From NCBI RefSeq assembly GCF_013410945.1, contig NZ_JACCCH010000001.1, positions 2,604,001-2,668,000 of the forward strand: 64,000 nt of DNA, in the 5' to 3' direction. The position numbers and the translations under genes were made by a program. This document shows, one piece after another, positions 9,329-19,400 of the stretch. Under the pieces are notes generated by a model. The model was not told the DNA's origin, searched no databases, and saw only the letters and a program-made list of their open reading frames with translations. The DNA comes from Leifsonia sp. AK011. GTDB taxonomy: Bacteria; Actinomycetota; Actinomycetes; Actinomycetales; Microbacteriaceae. Within the stretch, counting starts at the first letter, position 1. The number at the start of each line of letters is the position of its first letter.

Positions 9329-10358
9329 CGGCCGCGGAGATGGCATCCCCCACCTCGGACGTGGAGCGCTTGGCGCTGCCACGGGAGGCGAGGTCGGCCT
9401 CCACCGCTGCGGACACCCTGGCCGCGGCATCCGCCTGTCCCTGCTGGGCCAGCATCAGTGCAACGGACAGGATCGCCGCCGTGGGGTCGGCGAGCTGCTT
9501 GCCTGCGATGTCCGGAGCCGAGCCGTGCACGGGCTCGAACATCGAGGGGAAGGCGCCGTCCGGGTTGATGTTTCCCGAGGCAGCCAGTCCGATGCCGCCG
9601 CTGATTGCGGCAGCGAGATCGGTGAGGATGTCGCCAAAGAGGTTGTCCGTGACGATGACGTCGAACCTAGCAGGGTTCGTGACGAGGAAGATAGTCGCGG
9701 CATCCACGTGGAGGTAATCCCAGTCCACGGACGGGTGATTGGCCGCCTCAGCCTGCACGAGACGCTGCCACAGCCCGCCAGCGTAGGTGAGCACGTTGGT
9801 CTTGTGCACAAAGGTGAGCTTGCCGCGACGCCGCTCGGCCTGCTCGAAGGCGAACTTCACGACACGCTCGATGCCGAATGCGGTGTTGACGCTCACCTCG
9901 TTGGCGATCTCGTGAGGGGTGCCGGTGCGGATGCTGCCGCCATTGCCCACGTAGGGCCCCTCTGTTCCCTCGCGCACGACGACGAAATCCACCTCGCCCG
10001 GGTTGGACAGAGGGGATGTCACGCTCGGGTAGATGCGCGTAGGCCTGAGGTTCACGTAGTGGTCGAACGCGAAGCGCAGCTTCAGGAGCAGACCGCGCTC
10101 GATGATGCCGCCCTTGAGGCGCGGATCCTGGGGGTCGCCACCGACGGCACCGAGGAGGATCGCGTCGTGCCGGGCCAGCGCGTCGAGGTCGGCCTGGTCG
10201 AGGATGTTGCCCGTGGCCAGGAAGTGGGTTGCACCGAACGGGTACTCGGTGACCGTGGCATCCACCCCCGTCGCCTTGAGGACCTTGACGGCTTCTGCAA
10301 TGACTTCTGGACCGATTCCATCGCCGGGAATGACGGCGAGATTCAACGTGCTGGGCAT
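9315..10358 (-). CDS. leuB: 3-isopropylmalate dehydrogenase
   Basis: It oxidises and decarboxylates 3-isopropylmalate to 2-oxoisocaproate with NAD in leucine synthesis. Landmarks are [14 protein letters not shown] at residues 10-23, the substrate-binding LRPTRIYPS near residue 105, [15 protein letters not shown] near 127, and [21 protein letters not shown] near 240. The 347-residue length fits the actinobacterial form. The last codons and the stop are provided by an 18-bp tandem repeat, so the C-terminal VSAG is probably repeat-derived. ilvE follows on the same strand; serA lies further upstream, separated by an inserted sigma-factor cassette on the other strand. Confidence 0.96.
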   Translation of the reverse strand: MPSTLNLAVIPGDGIGPEVIAEAVKVLKATGVDATVTEYPFGATHFLATGNILDQADLDALARHDAILLGAVGGDPQDPRLKGGIIERGLLLKLRFAFDHYVNLRPTRIYPSVTSPLSNPGEVDFVVVREGTEGPYVGNGGSIRTGTPHEIANEVSVNTAFGIERVVKFAFEQAERRRGKLTFVHKTNVLTYAGGLWQRLVQAEAANHPSVDWDYLHVDAATIFLVTNPARFDVIVTDNLFGDILTDLAAAISGGIGLAASGNINPDGAFPSMFEPVHGSAPDIAGKQLADPTAAILSVALMLAQQGQADAAARVSAAVEADLASRGSAKRSTSEVGDAISAAVSAG

Positions 10359-10444
10359 GGCTTTAGGTTACTTGTCGAAACGGGTTGGGATCGTGCGTCT
10401 GTCTGGTGTAGCCACCGTGGCGACAGAGAAGGAGAATCAAGATC

Positions 10445-10801
10445 ATGGAATATGCACTGCTCTTGGCGGAGTCCGAGGAGGACTTCGCGATTCGGCAAGA
10501 CCCGGAGAAGGCCGGTCCGTACTTCGCCGCCTGGTCGGCCTACGTCGATTCCCTCTACGCCAGCGGAATCGTCAAGGCTGGGGCTGGCCTCCAGGACCCG
10601 GCGACCGCGACCACCGTGCGGGTGCGGGGCGGATCGACCGACGTGCAGGACGGGCCCTTCGCGGACGTCAAGGAACAACTCGGCGGGATCTTCGTCATCG
10701 ACGTCCCGGACCTCGATACCGCCCTGGAGTGGGCGACTCGGTGCCCCGCCGCGGCGACCGGGTCGGTCGAGGTGCGCCCGGTGCTCCCGCCGGTCAACTG
10801 A
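10445..10801 (+). CDS. DGPF-domain (YCII-related) protein
   Basis: A 118-residue single-domain protein of the YCII/DGPF family, with the eponymous DGPFADVKEQLGGIFVIDV at about residues 71-89. It is followed eight bases later by an ECF sigma factor with a long C-terminal extension. That gene pair is the hallmark of the ECF42 group, in which DGPF proteins are both neighbours and likely targets of the sigma factor. The biochemical role of DGPF proteins is not established. AAGGAGAA lies seven bases before the ATG. Confidence 0.9.
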   Translation: MEYALLLAESEEDFAIRQDPEKAGPYFAAWSAYVDSLYASGIVKAGAGLQDPATATTVRVRGGSTDVQDGPFADVKEQLGGIFVIDVPDLDTALEWATRCPAAATGSVEVRPVLPPVN

Positions 10802-10809
10802 GTCACTCG

Positions 10810-12009
10810 ATGAGCACAGCCGACGAGGCGCTCGCGACGGCGCACCGCCAGTACTTCGGGCGTCTTGTCGGCTGGCTCTTCCGGTACTGCGGCGACCTGC
10901 AGGTGGCGGAGGATGCGGTCGCGTCAGCTTTTGCCTCCGCGGTGACGCGATGGCGGGCATCCGGTGTTCCCGATTCGCCGGAGGCATGGTTGCGGGTGGC
11001 CTCGCGCAACAGTGCACTGAGCGCGCTCCGCGTCGCCTCCCGCAACCTGAACACCGCGCCAGAGGACTTCGAGTCCTGGGAGGCCGCGGAGACGCCTGTG
11101 GCGGCAATGGATGAACGACTCGGCCTGTTGTTCGTCTGCGCGCATCCGGCCCTCGACCCGCGCATCCACGCTCCGATGATGCTGCAGGCCGTGCTCGGCA
11201 TCGACGCGGCGCGCATCGCCTCGGCCTTCCTGGCCCGGCCCTCGACGATGGGTCAGCGACTCAGTCGCGCCAAGGCGAAGATCCGCGATGCTGGCATCCG
11301 GTATCGCGTGCCGGAAGCCCCCGAGCTGCCGCAACGGCTGGAGCCGGTGCTCCAGGCCATCTACGCCTGCTACGGCGTCGGCGACCCGGTAGCGGCCGAA
11401 ACTCAGGACCGCGATGCCGACCTGCGTGAGGAGGCGATCCGGCTGGCCCGGCTCATGGTCGACGTGATGCCGGACCACCCGGAATGCCTCGGGCTGCTCG
11501 CCCTGCTGCTGCACACCGAGAGCCGCAGACCAGCCCGCGTGATCGACGGGCGGTTTGTTCCGCTCGCCGAACAGGACACCTCGCTCTGGCTGTCCGACCT
11601 AAGGCGTGAGGCGAACTCGCTGCTCGAGCGCGCGAGCGCCGCCGGGTCACTCGGGCGCTTTCAACTTGAGGCCGCGATCAGTGCAGCCCACTCGGCGCGG
11701 GCGGATGGGCATCCGACCGACTGGGCAACCGTCGTCACGCTGTACTCGGGGGTCCTGTCGATCGCGCCGTCGATCGGTGCCGCGGTGGGAGCTGCCAGTG
11801 CGCGGTCGGAAGCTGGTGACCCCGGCGCCGCTCTCGCACTGCTCGACGAGCTGCCGTCGGAGTCCGTCGCGACGTATCAGCCGTACTGGGTGTGTCTGGC
11901 ACAGGTGCTTCGCGCCCTCGGGAAGGTGGATGCCGCGGCATCCGCCCAGTCCCGTGCGGTGGGTCTCACGCAGAATCCGGCCGTCCGCGCCTACCTGCTC
12001 GGCCCCTGA
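10810..12009 (+). CDS. ECF42-type sigma factor with C-terminal extension
   Basis: A 399-residue sigma factor. Sigma-2 spans about residues 8-75 (HRQYFGRLVGWLFRYCGDLQ, EDAVASAFASAVTRW) and sigma-4 about 105-165 (MMLQAVLGIDAARIASAFL, MGQRLSRAKAKIRDAG). The ~230-residue extension is helical with TPR-like features and contains LGLLALLLHTESRRPARV, typical of the ECF42 group. No anti-sigma gene is present; in that group the extension is thought to control activity. The start at 10810 is the first ATG after the DGPF gene. The pair is inserted, on the opposite strand, between serA and leuB. Confidence 0.9.
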   Translation: MSTADEALATAHRQYFGRLVGWLFRYCGDLQVAEDAVASAFASAVTRWRASGVPDSPEAWLRVASRNSALSALRVASRNLNTAPEDFESWEAAETPVAAMDERLGLLFVCAHPALDPRIHAPMMLQAVLGIDAARIASAFLARPSTMGQRLSRAKAKIRDAGIRYRVPEAPELPQRLEPVLQAIYACYGVGDPVAAETQDRDADLREEAIRLARLMVDVMPDHPECLGLLALLLHTESRRPARVIDGRFVPLAEQDTSLWLSDLRREANSLLERASAAGSLGRFQLEAAISAAHSARADGHPTDWATVVTLYSGVLSIAPSIGAAVGAASARSEAGDPGAALALLDELPSESVATYQPYWVCLAQVLRALGKVDAAASAQSRAVGLTQNPAVRAYLLGP

Positions 12010-12075
12010 CAACCACACCCGTCGCGGTTTGTCAATGGCTAACCGTTGGTTCCCCGGTCGCCCTACGGTGGCGAC

Positions 12076-12336
12076 ATGAGTATTGGAAGCGGAATTTTCT
12101 TGTTCGTCGTCGGAGCTGTGCTCGCGTTCGCGATCACCGTTGAGGTGACCTGGATCAACCTCACGATGGTGGGCTACCTGTTGATGGCTGCCGGAGTGAT
12201 CATTTTCTTGCTCGGCCTGATCCTGATGTACCGCAAGCGCCAGTCCGTCACCACTGTGCAGTCGGGTGTGGATGCCAACGGCGCTGCCGTCACCGAGCGT
12301 CGCACCTCGAGCACCCCGCCCAGCGACGTCGTCTGA
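12076..12336 (+). CDS. small two-helix membrane protein (DUF6458-like)
   Basis: An 86-residue protein with two hydrophobic helices, about residues 5-24 (IFLFVVGAVLAFAITVEV) and 30-51 (TMVGYLLMAAGVIIFLLGLI), then a short basic segment YRKRQ and a polar tail. The pattern matches a small actinobacterial membrane family I know as DUF6458. No function is known. The ATG at 12076 starts exactly at the hydrophobic pattern. It stands alone after the sigma factor gene, 66 bases away. Confidence 0.75.
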   Translation: MSIGSGIFLFVVGAVLAFAITVEVTWINLTMVGYLLMAAGVIIFLLGLILMYRKRQSVTTVQSGVDANGAAVTERRTSSTPPSDVV

Positions 12337-12417
12337 GCCTCTCGCATCCGCGACATCCGCGGGCCTGAAACCCTGCGCCTCTCGCCTACGCAACATCCGC
12401 GGGGCCCGAGTTTGATC

Positions 12418-12489
12418 CACAAAGAGCGCGCTGATGTGCAACCTGTGCGGAAATTCGCACGCGTAACGCACATCAGCGCGCTCTTTGTG
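12418..12489. repeat. 22-bp perfect inverted repeat, family B
   Basis: The arms at 12418-12439 and 12468-12489 are perfect inverses, beginning CACAAAGAGCGCGCTGATG. The 28-base loop holds a smaller GTGCG...CGCAC stem. It sits between the convergent DUF6458-like and serA genes. Sequences sharing the AGCGCGCT-TTTTG core recur near 30.5-30.7 and 33.0 kb. Confidence 0.9.
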
Positions 12490-12532
12490 AAGGTGGGACG
12501 AGCGGGTCGCAGGATCGCGCCGGGTTGGTTTG

Positions 12533-14125
12533 TTACTCGCTGACGATGTCGATCTCGCGGAGGAGACTTGCCTCGATCGCCGTGCGGACCGTCTCGAGAA
12601 GCTCCTCGGGCACCGGCGAGTCGACGGTCAGCACCGAGAGGGCCTCGCCGCCGGCGCTCTGACGCGCGATCTGCATGCCGGCGATGTTGATGTTCGCTGC
12701 GCCGAACTCCTTGCCGTAGACGGCGACGATGCCAGGGCGGTCCGTGTACATCATCACGATGAGGTGCTCGGCCATCGGCACCTCGACGTCGTAGCCGTTG
12801 ATCTCGACGATCTTCTGCGTCTGCTTGGTGCCCGTGAGGGTTCCCGACACGGAGATCTGCGAGCCATCCGAGAGAGCGCCGCGAATGCTGAGCAGGTTGC
12901 GGTACTCGTCGCTCGAGGCATCCGTCAGCAGACGAACATCGACGCCACGGGCCTCGGCGAGAAGCGGGGCATTCACGTAGCTGACCGACTCGCTCACGAT
13001 GTTCGAGAAGATGCCCTTGAGGGCGGCGAGCTTGAGCACGTTGACGTCGAACTCGACGATCTCGCCGCGCACCTCCACATCGACACTCGTGATGGGCGAG
13101 TCGGCGAGGCCCGCAAAGACCTGGCCCAGCTTCTCCATGAGCGGGATGCCAGGGCGAACCGTCTGGTCGATGACTCCACCAGCCACGTTCACTGCGTCGG
13201 GCACGAGCTCGCCGTCGAGCGCAAGGCGCACCGAGCGGGCGACGGATACACCAGCCTTCTCCTGCGCCTCATCGGTGGACGCGCCGAGGTGCGGCGTGAG
13301 CACGACGTTCTCGAGCTCGAGCAGGGGCGAGTCGGTGGGCGGCTCGCTCACGAATACGTCGAGGCCGGCACCCGCGATGCGGTTGGACTTGAGTGCCGCG
13401 TAGAGCGCGTCCTCGTCGATCAGTCCACCGCGCGCCACGTTCACGATGAACGCCGTCGGCTTCATGAGCGCGAGCTGTTCGGTCGAGATCATGCCCGTCG
13501 TCTCTGGCGTCTTCGGCATGTGGATGGTGATGAAGTCCGACTCGGCGAGAAGCTCGTCGAGGGTCAGGAGGGTCACGCCGAGCTGCTGCGCGCGGGCGGC
13601 GGTGACGTAGGGGTCGTAGGCCACGACGTTGACGCCGAACGCCTGGAGGCGGGCAGTGATGAGCGCGCCGATGCGACCCAGGCCGATGATGCCGACCGTC
13701 TTCTCGAACAGCTCGACGCCGGTGTACTTCGAGCGCTTCCAGGTGCCCGCGGCAAGGCTCGCGTGGGCTGCGGGGATGTGACGGGCGAGGCTCAGGATGT
13801 GACCGACCGTGAGCTCTGCGGCGGAGATGATGTTCGACGTCGGAGCGTTGACCACCATGACGCCGGCCTCGGTGGCCGACTTGATGTCGACGTTGTCGAG
13901 GCCGACACCCGCACGCGCGACGACCTTGAGGCTCTTCGCTGCGGCGATCGCCTCGGCGTCGACCTGCGTCGCTGAGCGAATGAGGATGGCGTGCGCATCG
14001 GCGAGCGCGGCGAGGAGAGCCGGGCGGTCCGTGCCATCCACGGTGCGGATGTCGAAGTCGGGGCCGAGGGCCTCGACGGTAGCGGGGGAAAGTTCTTCGG
14101 CGATCAGCACGATCGGCTTGGCCAC
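12533..14125 (-). CDS. serA: D-3-phosphoglycerate dehydrogenase, long form with ACT domain
   Basis: This NAD-dependent enzyme opens serine synthesis from 3-phosphoglycerate. The 530-residue length marks the long actinobacterial form with an intervening domain and a C-terminal ACT domain. The nucleotide-binding motif is GIIGLGRIG near residues 145-153; the catalytic set includes NVARGGLIDEDAL (arginine 232) and the histidine at 279 in LTPHLGAST. The intervening domain runs about 320-450 and the ACT domain about 455-525 (VMMYTDRPGIVAVYGKEFGAANINIAGMQ), a site of serine feedback in homologues. It is divergent from the DoxX-like gene. Confidence 0.96.
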   Translation of the reverse strand: MAKPIVLIAEELSPATVEALGPDFDIRTVDGTDRPALLAALADAHAILIRSATQVDAEAIAAAKSLKVVARAGVGLDNVDIKSATEAGVMVVNAPTSNIISAAELTVGHILSLARHIPAAHASLAAGTWKRSKYTGVELFEKTVGIIGLGRIGALITARLQAFGVNVVAYDPYVTAARAQQLGVTLLTLDELLAESDFITIHMPKTPETTGMISTEQLALMKPTAFIVNVARGGLIDEDALYAALKSNRIAGAGLDVFVSEPPTDSPLLELENVVLTPHLGASTDEAQEKAGVSVARSVRLALDGELVPDAVNVAGGVIDQTVRPGIPLMEKLGQVFAGLADSPITSVDVEVRGEIVEFDVNVLKLAALKGIFSNIVSESVSYVNAPLLAEARGVDVRLLTDASSDEYRNLLSIRGALSDGSQISVSGTLTGTKQTQKIVEINGYDVEVPMAEHLIVMMYTDRPGIVAVYGKEFGAANINIAGMQIARQSAGGEALSVLTVDSPVPEELLETVRTAIEASLLREIDIVSE

Positions 14126-14274
14126 GGATCGAATCCTTCAGGTAGCTGGGTGCGCATCAGGCGCTGGAACGGCGCGGCTCGACGCACCAGGCGCCGAGCA
14201 CAACGCGAATGCCACTTTACTGCGCCCGCCGAGGCTCCTCGCGCCACATGACATGACCAGTGCGACGATGGGGG

Positions 14275-14652
14275 ATGCTCGAAACCCTGCGACTCGTGGT
14301 CGCGATCTTGCTCGCCGTGATGTTCGTCGGCATGGGCATCCTGCATTTCGTGCCCTCTGTGGCACGCGGGATGTCGGCGATCATCCCCCCGGCGATCAAG
14401 GAGCGTGTGAGCGGCAAGACCCTCGTGCGATTCACAGGGCTCTGCGAGATCGCCGGCGGCATCGGCCTCCTGGTGCCAGTTCTGCGCCCTTGGGCTGCGA
14501 TCGCGCTCATCGTGTTCCTGATCGCGGTGTTCCCCGCGAACGCGTACGCCGCGCGGCACCCGGAGCGCTTCGGGCGAGCCGCGATCCCGTTCTGGCCGCG
14601 ACTGCTCGCACAGCTCGCGCTCATCGCGCTGCTGGTGTTCGTCGCGCTCTGA
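14275..14652 (+). CDS. DoxX-like small membrane protein
   Basis: A 125-residue protein with four predicted membrane helices: VVAILLAVMFVGMGILHFV, then segments near residues 50-66, 70-88 and 103-123. The pattern FVGMGILHFVP followed by FTGLCEIAGGIGLLVP is typical of the DoxX/DUF4267-like superfamily of four-helix proteins. The ATG at 14275 and a GTG five codons earlier are both possible starts. The specific function is unknown. A clear hairpin follows the stop codon. Confidence 0.8.
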   Translation: MLETLRLVVAILLAVMFVGMGILHFVPSVARGMSAIIPPAIKERVSGKTLVRFTGLCEIAGGIGLLVPVLRPWAAIALIVFLIAVFPANAYAARHPERFGRAAIPFWPRLLAQLALIALLVFVAL

Positions 14653-14678
14653 GCGGCCCCTTCGACTCCCCGAACGAG

Positions 14679-14715
14679 AACTGCCCCTCGACGCCGAAGC
14701 GAACGAGGGGCAGTT
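14679..14715. terminator. bidirectional hairpin terminator
   Basis: Perfect 12-base arms (AACTGCCCCTCG at 14679-14690 and its inverse at 14704-14715) with a 13-base loop lie between the convergent DoxX-like gene and the surface-protein gene. Confidence 0.8.
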
Positions 14716-14729
14716 GATGCTCGTGAGTA

Positions 14730-15698
14730 CTACGCGTTGCGACGCTTGCGGCGCGCGCCGAGTGTCACGAGAGCACCACCGGCGGCGAGCACGCCGGCTG
14801 CAAGCAGTCCGACGGGGGCGAGGGATGCGGCATCCGCACCGGTCGCGGCGAGCTGGGGTGCCGGAGCGGGTGCAGGCGCGGGCGGCGGCACAAGTCCGTC
14901 GCGGCTGAAGACTCCGAGGCTCTGGAGCTCGGTGAGGCTTTCATCGATGGAACCGGGAATGTAGGTGAACACCCCGCCGAAGAGCGCCTGGACGACTCCG
15001 GTGCCCTCGCCCTCGTCGGTGAGCGTGTACTCGCCGTCCGTGACGCAGAACGTGCTCGTGTCGGTTCCGACGAAGAAGTAGCTGGGCTTCGGAGTGCCGG
15101 TGATCGTGTAGTTCCAGGCCTTGCCGTCGATCGTCTGGCTGAAGGTCGTGTCGATCGGAGCGTACGTCGCGACCCAGCCACCGTCATACTCCGCGGTGTC
15201 GAGGCTGCATGCTGCGGTGACCGCGGCGGGAACGTCGGTGGCCAGGCCGATCGACGTGATCGGGGCGAAAACGGACGAGGCGTAGGTCCGCGAGGTAGGA
15301 GTGCTGTCCGCGATCTCCAGCGGGAAGATCGGTGACACCACATCGGGCGCCTCGATGCCCGCGAAGTACTGGCTGATCGCTGCCATGTCGAGCGTCGAGG
15401 TGACGCTGAGCGACGGGTCCTCGATAGCGGTCAGATCGACGAAGCCCTCGGGGAACTCCTCCGACGGGTTGTTCTCGTCGGGCACGATCGTGAACTCGGC
15501 CTTGCCGATGCCGTACTGGGGAACGCAGTCCTGGAACCAGTTGTCGGTGATGTTGCCGGTCGCTTCGATCTGGTCCTGGATATCGGCACACGCGCCTTCC
15601 GTGGGTCCGCTTGCGGCGGATGCGGGCAGTGCCGCTCCCGCTGCGACGGAGCCGAGGCCGAGAACGGAGGCGCCAATGGCGGCCAGAGTCTTCTTCAC
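14730..15698 (-). CDS. exported surface protein with LAATG-type sorting signal
   Basis: The 322-residue product starts at the GTG at 15698, which has AGGGGG seven bases upstream and begins the signal peptide VKKTLAAIGASVLGLGSVAAG, cleaved after ALPASA. The middle has no domain I recognise; it is acidic and rich in Thr and Ser, with scattered cysteines. A proline-alanine linker leads to LAATGADAASLAPVGLLAAG, a hydrophobic helix and the basic tail RRKRRNA. This is a cell-wall sorting signal of the LAxTG form used by class E sortases of actinobacteria. No sortase gene is in the window. The next gene diverges 58 bases away. Confidence 0.85.
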   Translation of the reverse strand: MKKTLAAIGASVLGLGSVAAGAALPASAASGPTEGACADIQDQIEATGNITDNWFQDCVPQYGIGKAEFTIVPDENNPSEEFPEGFVDLTAIEDPSLSVTSTLDMAAISQYFAGIEAPDVVSPIFPLEIADSTPTSRTYASSVFAPITSIGLATDVPAAVTAACSLDTAEYDGGWVATYAPIDTTFSQTIDGKAWNYTITGTPKPSYFFVGTDTSTFCVTDGEYTLTDEGEGTGVVQALFGGVFTYIPGSIDESLTELQSLGVFSRDGLVPPPAPAPAPAPQLAATGADAASLAPVGLLAAGVLAAGGALVTLGARRKRRNA

Positions 15699-15756
15699 GT
15701 GTTGTCCCCCTGGGAAGTCGTACAGCGAGCGTTGCTGTTGGCACGACAATATCAGT

Positions 15757-16401
15757 ATGAGAACTGCTCGGAATGCCGTCTACGTGCGGCGCGGTCGACT
15801 TCCCTCCGGGCTGTGGGACGTCGCGGCCTTCGGCGACGACTCCGCGGAGGACGGCAGCATCCGGGAGGGTGGTCCGGTGCCCGACCACGAGGCAGCATGG
15901 TCTGTGGGAGAGGCGACGGATGCACTCGCGCGCGTGACCATCGGACGCTACCTGCTGCCCGAGCAGCCCGAGCTCTGGTACGTGTGGGTCGACGAACCGA
16001 AAGCGCCCAAGCCCGCAACGAACCTGGTGGCCTTCGGCGGCGACCGTTTCGCCCCCGGCACGATCGTCTCTCGCTATGCGTTCGCCACCGCCGGGGTCCC
16101 CAACGGCGAGCAGGCTGGAGCGGTGCGGTGGTATCCGGGTGGAGGCCTCGTGCATCAGATTTTCGTCGCACCTGAGTGGAGACGGCGGTTCGTGGCATCC
16201 ACGCTCCTGTACACCGCGGATGCCTTCCACCAGGCCAACGGATGGGAGGGCAAGCTCCACGGCGACGGCCGTCGGACCGCGCTCGGCCAGATGTTCATGG
16301 CTGGGTTGCGGCATCCGAACCGCGCGCGTCAGCTCACCGAGGAGATGCCACCCATGGACCCGGCCGAGGAGGCCGAGGCACTGCGCCGGTCGCGGGAGTA
16401 G
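15757..16401 (+). CDS. conserved hypothetical protein, GNAT-like C-terminal half
   Basis: A 214-residue cytoplasmic protein I cannot name. The second half contains VHQIFVAPEWRRRFVASTLLYTADAF, which looks like the acetyl-CoA binding loop and helix of GNAT acetyltransferases (V.PE.R..G...L), and then GDGRRTALGQMF. The first half, with RLPSGLWDVAAFGDD and HEAAWSVGEATDALARVTIGRY, is unassigned. It faces away from the LAATG surface protein. The GNAT link is inference from one motif; the usual glycine after the arginines is replaced by F. Confidence 0.65.
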   Translation: MRTARNAVYVRRGRLPSGLWDVAAFGDDSAEDGSIREGGPVPDHEAAWSVGEATDALARVTIGRYLLPEQPELWYVWVDEPKAPKPATNLVAFGGDRFAPGTIVSRYAFATAGVPNGEQAGAVRWYPGGGLVHQIFVAPEWRRRFVASTLLYTADAFHQANGWEGKLHGDGRRTALGQMFMAGLRHPNRARQLTEEMPPMDPAEEAEALRRSRE

Positions 16402-16406
16402 CTCAG

Positions 16407-16448
16407 GGTTTCGATAGCGCCGGGCTGGCGCTGCGGCTCCTCAACCGA
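16407..16448. repeat. interspersed palindromic repeat, family A (single unit)
   Basis: The segment begins GGGTTTCGATAGCGCCGGGC and ends GGCTCCTCAACCGACG; it is one diverged half-unit of the family seen at 7952-8053. It lies between the convergent GNAT-like and lamin-tail protein genes. Confidence 0.75.
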
Positions 16449-16459
16449 CGACACAGCGC

Positions 16460-19400
16460 TCAGCCCACCAGCACCGCGGCGGTGTCGACGAGCTTCGGAT
16501 GCTGCAGCCGCAGCCGCGCGGTGAACTCGTCGTCCTCCTCGGTGTAACGGTGCTGCAGCCCCGCGTCGACGACGTTCCAGGGTCGCGCGTTGGTCGGCGC
16601 ATTCACGGACCCGTTCTCCGGCACGAACTGGCGGTAGTCGTACTCGGAGCTGTAGCTCGCGGCGAGCCGAACCGAGCGTGTGTCGACCGCGATAGCTCCC
16701 CCATCGATGTCCACCTGCAGCATCCGGAAAAAGCCCGTCGCCCGCTCACCGCTGTGGGTGCGGAACTCCTGGTAGTCCGCGAGTAGCTCCGTCACCGTGT
16801 GACCTTCGATGCCCCCGGCGTTCTCGGTGACGATCTGCCCGATGCCGTGGAAGTGACCCGAGAGCACGACAACCACGTTGCGGTTCGGCGCGATCACGCG
16901 CTCCCACAGTTCGCTCGCCCGCGACACCCAGCGCGAGTTCGATGACCGCAGCGCCGGCTGCTCGAGCGTCTTCGGGCTCACGTGCTCGTGGGCGGCGATC
17001 ACGACGTTGTGGTCGGGATGACTCGTCACCACCTGTTCGGCGAAAGCGAGGTCATCCTCGCCGTAGGCGTACGGCAGGCTCAGCACGAGGAACCTGGCCC
17101 CGGCAGCCTCGAACGTGGAGAAGTTCGCACTGTTGTCGCCCGGAGCGATCGAACCGCCGTACCAGGGGGTGCCCTCGTAGCGCGACGGCGGGAAGTACTC
17201 GTTGAAGAGGTCGTTGGTCACGCCGCGCTTGTTGTCGTGGTTGCCGGGCAGAACGCTGTTGGGCACGCCCGCGTCATCCAGGATCGATTGCACGCGTGAC
17301 GCCCGCTCGAACTCGGTACGGGCGCGCTGCTCGTTCTGGTCGGGGTCCACCCAGTTCTGCACGAGGTCGCCCGTGTGGGCCGCGAAGGCGATCTTGCGCT
17401 CCGCCGCGTTGTCGGCGAGCCAGCTCGCGAGCTGCGCGTAGACCTCGGGGTAGCTCTCGGTCAGGTATTGCGTGTCGGTGATGTGGGTGAGCGCGAAGTC
17501 GTAGTTACCCGGATCCTCGAGGTTCCCGTCGCGCTCTGTCGTCACCGTGGGCGCAACTCGCTGGCCGTCCTGAATGAGCAGCTCCACGCGTCCATCGACG
17601 ATGTCGGATGCCACGAGCTCCCCCGACAGCAGTCCAGCTCCCCCGGCGTCCAGAAGCCGCCAGTCACGGCCCGACCACACGCTCAGTTGCACCTCACCGC
17701 CGCCCACGGTGCTGCCGTTCCACCCGACGAGCGAACCCGCGCGCAGCGCCGAGGCGTCGAGCACGAGCCGCTGATACGGGAGACCCCAGGCGGAGTCGGC
17801 CGTTGCACCCGGGGCCGCCGGGTCGAGCGCCACCTCCGCCTGCCCGACGCGCGAGGCGAGCGGCCCATCACTCACGCCACCCCATGCCTCGACCACGGTC
17901 GCCTGCGTCGTCGGCTGCTTCGTGACGACCGCGCGAGCGCGCAACGACTCCGGAAGAGCGGCCGTCTCCGACGTGACCACGCGGGCCGTGGGGTCGACCC
18001 AGTGGAGCTCGTCGAGCACGCCCGGGGTCGCGGGTGCGACCAGGAAGTCATCGGAGTCGGATCCGGTGAACCTCGCACGCTGGAACGTCTCACCGAGCAT
18101 CCGATCGGGCTGGTAGACGGTCAGCGCCGCTCCCTTGGTGCAGGGGCTCGGAATGACGTTGCTCGAGTCGAGCTCGTTCGTGGCGTACACCCCGACGCTG
18201 TCGACGCGGTGGCCGGTGGCATCCTCGACCCAGACGCCCGTTCCGAGGAAGTTGAGCGAGTTGGCGTAGGTCGCGTCGGCCGCCGCCGCAGCCGTGGTGC
18301 CCTCGCGCGCCGCGAGCCACGTCTCGCCGGGGGCGAGTGTCGTGCCCTCCGGGATCGTCGCCTGGAGGTCAAGCGCCCGGGTGCCATCGAACTGGCAGCG
18401 ACGAATGGTCCAGCCGGAGATGTCCGCCGAGGCGGTGCCGAAGTTCGCGAGCTCGATGTAGTTCTGCTGGTCGTGACCTGTCGGCATCTCGGCTGGGTCG
18501 TTGGCGAGTTCACTCACGGCGACGCCGCGGGTCTCGTAGGCGAAGGGGGCGTAGACGGATGCCGCGTCGCTCGCGTTCTCCGCCCCCGGCGTGCGCGGCG
18601 CAACGATGAAGCTGCTCTCGACGCGCTGATACGACTCGCCAGCAACAGCGTCGAGCACCGCGGGCAGCTTGGCGTCGCCGTCCTGGCAGGCAGAGTCCGC
18701 GTGGTGGGATGCCGCGACCCGATCGACCAGCAGACCCTCCGCGCTTCGCACCATGACGCCGAACGTCACAGTGGCGAGCTGGTTGCGAAGCGTCGCCTGC
18801 GACTCACCGGTGAACCCGTGACCGCCGATGACCCAGCGTTCCCCCGGTGCGAGCGTCGTGCCCGCGGCGATCCGGGCCTCCAGCGTTTCGGGGGTAGCGC
18901 GACCGTACGCCGTGCAGCGGTAGATCTGCCAGCCATCGAGCGACTCCACCTGGGTGCCGGCATTGAGCAGTTCGATGAACTCGTCGTCGGGCGAGGCAGG
19001 GCCAGCGGAGGCGACCTCGCTGATCACGATGCCGGTCGTGGCCCTCGCCACGGGCTCCGTGCGGTTCGCACTCGTGATCGTGGAGGGCGCGACGATGAAG
19101 TCCCTGGCCGGGTCACCCGTGGCCGAGATCCGCTGCCAGCTCTCGGATGCCGCGAAGTCGAGCCGGTTCGCGAGGTTGCTGCCGTGCGTGCACTCGGACT
19201 CCGTCGGCCATGGCTCGTTGGGGTAGACACCGACTGCGTCGGCGAGACGATCATCCGGACCCTCGAGGTAGATACCGAAGCCGGTCGCCGCATACGGTTC
19301 GGTCACGTGGGCGTCGCCCGGCATACCGACGCGCGAGATGGTGAAGATCTGGCCAGGCGCCAGCACGACACCGGTGAGGTCCGCCTCCTGGCGACCCACG

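Noticed and set aside
15301-15756. Upstream extension of the GNAT-like gene across the divergent surface-protein gene
   Set aside because: The extension is antisense to a signal-peptide-bearing gene; the ATG at 15757 gives a normal protein start.
16460-17470. Phosphoesterase domain considered an RNase or nuclease
   Set aside because: The motifs GDLVQN, GNHDN, AHEH and GHFH are those of calcineurin-like metallophosphoesterases.
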